A stretch of 54,787 nt of DNA from JBHIKY01 sp042139015 (GTDB taxonomy: Bacteria; Bacillota; Bacilli; Bacillales; Marinococcaceae). A program made the translations under genes and the position numbers. Below, in pieces: positions 50,950 to 54,787 of this stretch. The number at the start of each line of letters is the position of its first letter. The stretch's first letter is position 1. The DNA lies in contig NZ_JBHIKY010000026.1 of the NCBI RefSeq assembly GCF_042139015.1, positions 1 through 54,787 of the forward strand. The letters are read 5' to 3'. Under the pieces are notes generated by a model, which was not told the origin of the DNA, made no database searches, and saw only the letters and a list, made by a program, of their open reading frames with translations.

Positions 50950-51479
50950 CTCATTCTGTCTATATCGCTCTCGGTTCCAACATTGGGGACCGGGAATATT
51001 ATTTACGTGAAGCATTAAAAATGCTTGAAGAGAAAGATCTGCTCAGACTATCGAAGCTTTCGTCAATCTATGAAACAGAGCCGGTCGGAGTCACCGATCA
51101 AGCAGCATTTTTAAATATGGTCGTCGAAATGCAGGCAGACATGAGTCCGCTGCCTCTGCTGGAACTCATACAGCAAATTGAAGAAAATCTGGACCGCGTC
51201 CGCACAAGAAAATGGGGTCCGCGGACAATAGACCTTGACATTTTGCTCTACAATGATGAAAATATTGAGATGAGCGAATTATCAATCCCTCATCCCCGTA
51301 TGCACGAACGAGCGTTTGTGCTCGTTCCTTTTTGCGAGATTGCGCCTCAAACGATGCATCCGCTCTTTCAACGAACCATCGAAGATATTACTAACGCCTT
51401 GCCAGATAATGAAAAAGAAGGTGTGCACATATGGAAGAACCGCTCTACTCAAGAAGGCTTCGGTCTTTTCGGAAATTAA
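50946..51479 (+). CDS. folK: 6-hydroxymethyl-7,8-dihydropterin pyrophosphokinase
   Basis: A 177-residue HPPK. It has ALGSNIGDRE at the N terminus, then ETEPVG, the signature RTRKWGPRTIDLDILLY with the metal-binding DLD, and PHPRMHERAFVLVPF. It activates the pterin for FolP. The 3' end overlaps yazB by 49 bases in another frame. Confidence 0.96.
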   Translation: MTHSVYIALGSNIGDREYYLREALKMLEEKDLLRLSKLSSIYETEPVGVTDQAAFLNMVVEMQADMSPLPLLELIQQIEENLDRVRTRKWGPRTIDLDILLYNDENIEMSELSIPHPRMHERAFVLVPFCEIAPQTMHPLFQRTIEDITNALPDNEKEGVHIWKNRSTQEGFGLFGN

Positions 51480-51631
51480 AAGGCTTCACACAAGTCAGCC
51501 TTGCTGAGAAAATGGGCATCTCTGTGACAGTGCTCGGCCAGGTCGAGCGCGGCAGCCGTGTACCTGATAAGGTTTTTCTTGATAAAGCAGCACGTGCTCT
51601 GCAAATCAGCACGAGAGATTTACAATCATAA
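51431..51631 (+). CDS. yazB: XRE-family HTH protein YazB
   Basis: A 66-residue single helix-turn-helix domain (LRSFRKLKGFTQVSLAEKMGISVTVLGQVERGSRVPDKVF, about residues 10-50). It is embedded in the folate operon, starting inside folK. The conserved location in B. subtilis suggests co-expression with folate genes; the target DNA is unknown. Confidence 0.92.
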   Translation: MEEPLYSRRLRSFRKLKGFTQVSLAEKMGISVTVLGQVERGSRVPDKVFLDKAARALQISTRDLQS

Positions 51632-51649
51632 AAGCTGGAGGTGGAAATG

Positions 51650-52648
51650 ATGCTTAAAATCGGTGATATTCAAATGAAAAACCCAGTCGTGCTTGCCCCG
51701 ATGGCTGGAGTATGCAATCCGGCTTTCCGTCTGATAGCCAAAGAATTCGGTGCAGGACTCGTATGTGCCGAAATGGTCAGCGATAAAGCTATTTTAAACA
51801 AAAATGAAAAGTCCCTTCAAATGCTGTATGTGGACGAAAGGGAAAAGCCTTTAAGCCTGCAGATCTTCGGCGGCAGCAAGGATACAATGGCGGCAGCTGC
51901 CCGCGTGGTGGACCAGCAGACGAATGCAGATATTATTGATATTAATATGGGCTGTCCCGTTCCGAAGATTACGAAATGTGATGCAGGCGCCAGATGGCTG
52001 CTGAACCCGGACAAGATTTATGAAATGGTGTCTGTCGCCGTAAAAGCTGTAGATAAACCGGTCACCGTAAAAATGAGAATGGGATGGGACGAAGACAATA
52101 TCCTTGCGGTCGAAAACGCCCAGGCAATCGAATCTGCAGGCGGGAAGGCTGTAGCTCTGCACGGGCGTACCCGTCTCCAAATGTATGAGGGAACAGCAGA
52201 CTGGGATATCATTAAGGAAGTAAAGGAAAAGGTAAACATTCCTGTCATCGGAAACGGAGACGTTAAAACACCGCAGGATGCGAAAAGAATGCTCGATCAA
52301 ACCGGAGTTGACGGCGTTATGATCGGCCGGGCCGCCCTCGGTAATCCATGGATGCTGTACCGCACCATCCGTTTTCTAGAATCAGGTGAGCTTGCACCGG
52401 AGCCAGGCAATCGGGAAAAAATCGATGTGTGCATGATTCATATGGACCGTCTCATTGCTCTGAAAGGAGAAACGGTTGCCGTGAGGGAAATGAGAAAGCA
52501 CGCAGGCTGGTATCTAAAAGGAATGCGCGGTAATTCTAAAGCCCGTGACTTAATTAACCGCCTCGACACCCGCGACGATGTGGCAGAAGCACTGTATGAT
52601 TTTGTGGAGAGTCTAGAGGCTCGCGAGGAAGAGAAAGTTACCGTCTGA
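51650..52648 (+). CDS. dusB: tRNA-dihydrouridine synthase DusB (YacF)
   Basis: A 332-residue FMN-dependent Dus enzyme. I choose ATG 51650 (MLKIGDIQMKN), 8 bases after GGAGGTG; ATG 51647 and GTG 51641 are also in frame. The barrel has VVLAPMAGVCNPAFR, the catalytic C102 in INMGCPVPKITKC, VKMRMGW and HGRTR. It reduces uridines in the tRNA D-loop (and possibly rRNA, reported for B. subtilis). The C-terminal helical tRNA-binding domain is complete. Confidence 0.95.
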   Translation: MLKIGDIQMKNPVVLAPMAGVCNPAFRLIAKEFGAGLVCAEMVSDKAILNKNEKSLQMLYVDEREKPLSLQIFGGSKDTMAAAARVVDQQTNADIIDINMGCPVPKITKCDAGARWLLNPDKIYEMVSVAVKAVDKPVTVKMRMGWDEDNILAVENAQAIESAGGKAVALHGRTRLQMYEGTADWDIIKEVKEKVNIPVIGNGDVKTPQDAKRMLDQTGVDGVMIGRAALGNPWMLYRTIRFLESGELAPEPGNREKIDVCMIHMDRLIALKGETVAVREMRKHAGWYLKGMRGNSKARDLINRLDTRDDVAEALYDFVESLEAREEEKVTV

Positions 52649-52657
52649 TATGTATGC

Positions 52658-52695
52658 GGGGCTGCCCCTAAAGTTTAAAAGGGTCAGTCCCTTTA
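52658..52695 (+). terminator. Probable terminator after dusB
   Basis: GGGGCTGCCCC (52658-52668) pairs with GGGTCAGTCCC (52681-52691) at 10 of 11 positions, then TTTAC. The T tract is short. Confidence 0.5.
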
Positions 52696-52750
52696 CATGT
52701 TCACTGACGTTTGTAAAAATAAAAATCAACGAAAAAGGAGTTGGTTACAC

Positions 52751-54247
52751 GTGAGCGAGGAACAAGAATACAATGACCAGATTTCCGTCCGGCGCGAAAA
52801 AATGCAGGCGCTTCTTGATGAAGGCATTGATCCGTTCGGACAGAAATTTGAACGCACGCACAGTGCCCAACGTATGAATGAAGAATTTGAAGCAGACAGT
52901 AAAGAAGATCTTGAAGAAAAAGAAACCAACGTTGTCCTTGCCGGAAGAGTAATGACAAAACGGGGAAAAGGAAAAGCAGGCTTTGCCCACATTCAGGATT
53001 TAAGCGGCCAAATTCAGATTTATGTACGAAAAGATCAGGTTGGCGAGAAGCCATATGAAATTTTTCAAAGTGTGGATATAGGTGACATTGTCGGGGTAAA
53101 GGGGTCCGCATTCCGTACAAAAGTGGGGGAGCTTTCCGTAAAAGTGTCTGAGTTTGAGATGCTCTCAAAAGCACTTCGTCCGCTTCCAGATAAGTTTCAT
53201 GGCTTAAAGGATGTTGAGCAGCGCTACCGCCAGCGCTATCTCGATCTCATCGTAAATCCAGAAGTCCGGGACACATTTGTCGTTAGAAGCCGGATCCTCC
53301 AATCAATGCGCCGGTACCTTGATGACCAGGGCTACCTGGAGGTGGAAACGCCAATGCTTCATACCATACCGGGTGGAGCTTCTGCCAAGCCATTTATCAC
53401 ACATCATAATGCTTTAGATATGGAGTTATACATTAGGATTGCTATTGAACTTCATTTAAAAAGGTTAATTGTCGGCGGCATGGAAAAAGTCTATGAAATT
53501 GGACGAGTGTTTAGAAATGAAGGTATTTCTACAAGACACAACCCTGAATTTACGATGATTGAACTTTACGAAGCATATGCTGATTATAAAGATATCATGG
53601 ATCTTACAGAAAATCTGATTGCTCATATTTCCCAGGAAGTTCTCGGCACCACAAAAATTAAGTATGCCGAAGAAGATGTTGATCTGACTCCAGCGTGGCG
53701 GCGTGTTCACATGGTAGATGCCGTCAAAGAAGAGACCGGAGTTGACTTCTGGAGTGAGATGACCGATGAAGAGGCGCGGACTCTTGCTAAGACACATAAT
53801 GTCCCTGTCAAAGATTCTATGACATTTGGGCATGTAGTGAATGAATTCTTCGAGCATTTCGTTGAAGACAAGCTTATCCAGCCAACGTTTGTATACGGAC
53901 ATCCTATTGCAATATCTCCGTTGGCGAAAAAGAGCACAGAAGACGGACGCTTCACAGACCGCTTTGAACTATTTATTGTCGGGCGTGAACATGCAAATGC
54001 CTTTACGGAGTTGAATGATCCAGTCGATCAGAGAGAACGTTTTGAAGCGCAGGTAAAAGAGCGGGAGCAGGGCGATGATGAAGCGCACATGATGGACACC
54101 GATTATCTTGAATCGATGGAATACGGCCTTCCCCCAACTGGAGGCCTGGGTATTGGAATTGACAGACTGGTGATGCTTTTAACAAATTCTCCATCAATCA
54201 GAGATGTATTGTTATTCCCGCAGATGCGTAAACAATCCAATGAATAG
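52751..54247 (+). CDS. lysS: Lysyl-tRNA synthetase (class II)
   Basis: A 498-residue class IIb synthetase starting at GTG 52751 (AAAGGAG about 10 bases upstream); an upstream ATG extension at 52697 is not homologous. The N-terminal OB-fold binds the anticodon (VVLAGRVMTKRGKGKAGFAHI). Class II motif 1 is near QSMRRYLDDQGYLEVETPML, motif 2 is GRVFRNEGISTRHNPEFT and motif 3 is GLGIGIDRLVMLL. It is the last protein gene before the rRNA operon, as in B. subtilis. Confidence 0.97.
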   Translation: MSEEQEYNDQISVRREKMQALLDEGIDPFGQKFERTHSAQRMNEEFEADSKEDLEEKETNVVLAGRVMTKRGKGKAGFAHIQDLSGQIQIYVRKDQVGEKPYEIFQSVDIGDIVGVKGSAFRTKVGELSVKVSEFEMLSKALRPLPDKFHGLKDVEQRYRQRYLDLIVNPEVRDTFVVRSRILQSMRRYLDDQGYLEVETPMLHTIPGGASAKPFITHHNALDMELYIRIAIELHLKRLIVGGMEKVYEIGRVFRNEGISTRHNPEFTMIELYEAYADYKDIMDLTENLIAHISQEVLGTTKIKYAEEDVDLTPAWRRVHMVDAVKEETGVDFWSEMTDEEARTLAKTHNVPVKDSMTFGHVVNEFFEHFVEDKLIQPTFVYGHPIAISPLAKKSTEDGRFTDRFELFIVGREHANAFTELNDPVDQRERFEAQVKEREQGDDEAHMMDTDYLESMEYGLPPTGGLGIGIDRLVMLLTNSPSIRDVLLFPQMRKQSNE

Positions 54248-54257
54248 CTTCATCCAT

Positions 54258-54297
54258 AATAAAGAAGGTCCGGCCATGTGCCGGGCCTTCTTTATTG
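54258..54297 (+). terminator. Rho-independent terminator after lysS
   Basis: AATAAAGAAGG and CCGGC pair with GCCGG and CCTTCTTTATT around a CATGT loop; it is symmetric and could act in both directions. Confidence 0.88.
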
Positions 54298-54551
54298 ATA
54301 TCAAGATGAAAAAATCTTTATACTCCCGGCTTGCTTGTCAGGCTGCTGATTAGTTTTTTGCTGCGGTTGACGGTCTGTTTTACCAGAAAATATTATGTCC
54401 GGAAATTCTGAATTATCGGTATTGAATTTTCCGGGAGGAAATTGCGTTTTTTCTATTGTGCGATTACTAAAACGATGATATATTATTATCCGTTGTTCAA
54501 AAACAACTATTTCCATTCTAAAAATTTATTGGATGTAAATAAAAAATAATA

Positions 54552-54580
54552 TTGACACTCATTTTGGCAGGTGTTAATAT
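54552..54580 (+). promoter_or_regulatory. rRNA operon promoter
   Basis: TTGACA (54552-54557), 17-base spacer, TAATAT (54575-54580), preceded by an A/T-rich tract. The stretch 54298-54551 has no gene I can support. Confidence 0.8.
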
Positions 54581-54610
54581 AAGAAAGTCGCCAATTGAGC
54601 GGCAGCACAG

Positions 54611-54629
54611 ATTGTCCTTTGAAAATTGA
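54611..54629 (+). promoter_or_regulatory. boxA-like antitermination element in the rRNA leader
   Basis: TGTCCTTTGAAAATTGAA resembles the Bacillus rRNA leader/spacer motif TGTTCTTTGAAAACT, about 97 bases before the 16S start. Confidence 0.6.
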
Positions 54630-54709
54630 ATGAAAGTCAAGCGTTTAATTAAAGTAACATCCCCCATCTAATTCAGATGGACAAAGCAAGAAGAGTCAGT
54701 ACTCTACTA

Positions 54710-54787
54710 TTTATTGGAGAGTTTGATCCTGGCTCAGGACGAACGCTGGCGGCGTGCCTAATACATGCAAGTCGAGCGCGGGAAGCC
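54710..54787 (+). rRNA. 16S ribosomal RNA (5' end, partial)
   Basis: The first 78 bases of 16S rRNA: TTTATTGGAGAGTTTGATCC, then TGGCTCAGGACGAACGCTGG and CTAATACATGCAAGTCGAG. It is cut by the window edge. The GCGCGGGAAGCC variable segment at the end would help identify the genus. Confidence 0.97.

Noticed and set aside
54301..54516. 71-codon minus-strand frame between lysS and the rRNA promoter
   Set aside because: No ribosome binding site, low-complexity Gln/Lys/Asp end, and no family resemblance.

Overview
The window is a contiguous piece of Bacillaceae (endospore-forming Firmicutes) chromosome. It matches the origin-proximal csfB-to-lysS-to-rRNA region of Bacillus subtilis almost gene for gene. 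Sporulation genes (csfB, yabG, sspF, spoVG, fin, spoVT, yabP, yabQ, spoIIE), abrB and veg, and the partial 16S rRNA at the right edge all support this. The acidic C-terminal tails on FtsH and Ctc hint at a salt-adapted or haloalkaliphilic member, but I cannot name a species from the sequence alone.

Layout. 1-588: a terminator and a 21-bp-periodic repetitive intergenic stretch. 589-7656: csfB, a lysine/arginine decarboxylase-family gene, tmk, darA, holB, ricT, yabA, trmN6, yazA, rsmI (sporulation control, replication, c-di-AMP sensing, RNA modification). 7741-8025: abrB on the minus strand, divergent from metG, which has a T-box leader. 11162-13569: tatD, rnmV, ksgA. 13652-18348: yabG, veg, sspF, ispE, purR, ridA, spoVG. 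18632-22842: glmU, prs, ctc, pth, fin. 22997-32854: mfd, spoVT, a YabM-type flippase, mazG, rqcP, yabP, yabQ, divIC, yabR. 33011-33087: tRNA-Met. 33799-38093: spoIIE, yabS, yabT. 38116-39670: a two-gene ThrE-type amino-acid exporter. 39657-46683: tilS, hprT, ftsH, coaX, hslO, cysK. 46795-52648: the folate operon (pabB, pabA, pabC, folP, folB, folK) with yazB and dusB. 52751-54247: lysS. 54552-54787: rRNA promoter, leader and the first 78 bases of 16S rRNA.

The genes mix core housekeeping with sporulation decision-making. Regulatory sites visible in the DNA include a 0A box just downstream of the abrB promoter, a 21-bp-spacer spoIIE promoter with an overlapping 0A box, a sigma-H type promoter at spoVG, a sigma-E type promoter at yabP, and sigma-F and sigma-G type candidates at yabS and spoVT. 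Compared with my memory of B. subtilis, xpaC, yaaN, yaaR and yabE are absent and the ThrE-type pair is extra.

I see no phage, insertion sequence, CRISPR array or obvious new defence system. The most unusual items are: three copies of a dispersed intergenic element, one of them between the two ThrE-like genes; a separate 118-bp palindromic element after tRNA-Met; the 21-bp phased array at the left end; an Asp-to-Asn change in the invariant phosphate-loop motif of CoaX; and a vWA domain in YabS whose metal-site motifs occur in permuted order.
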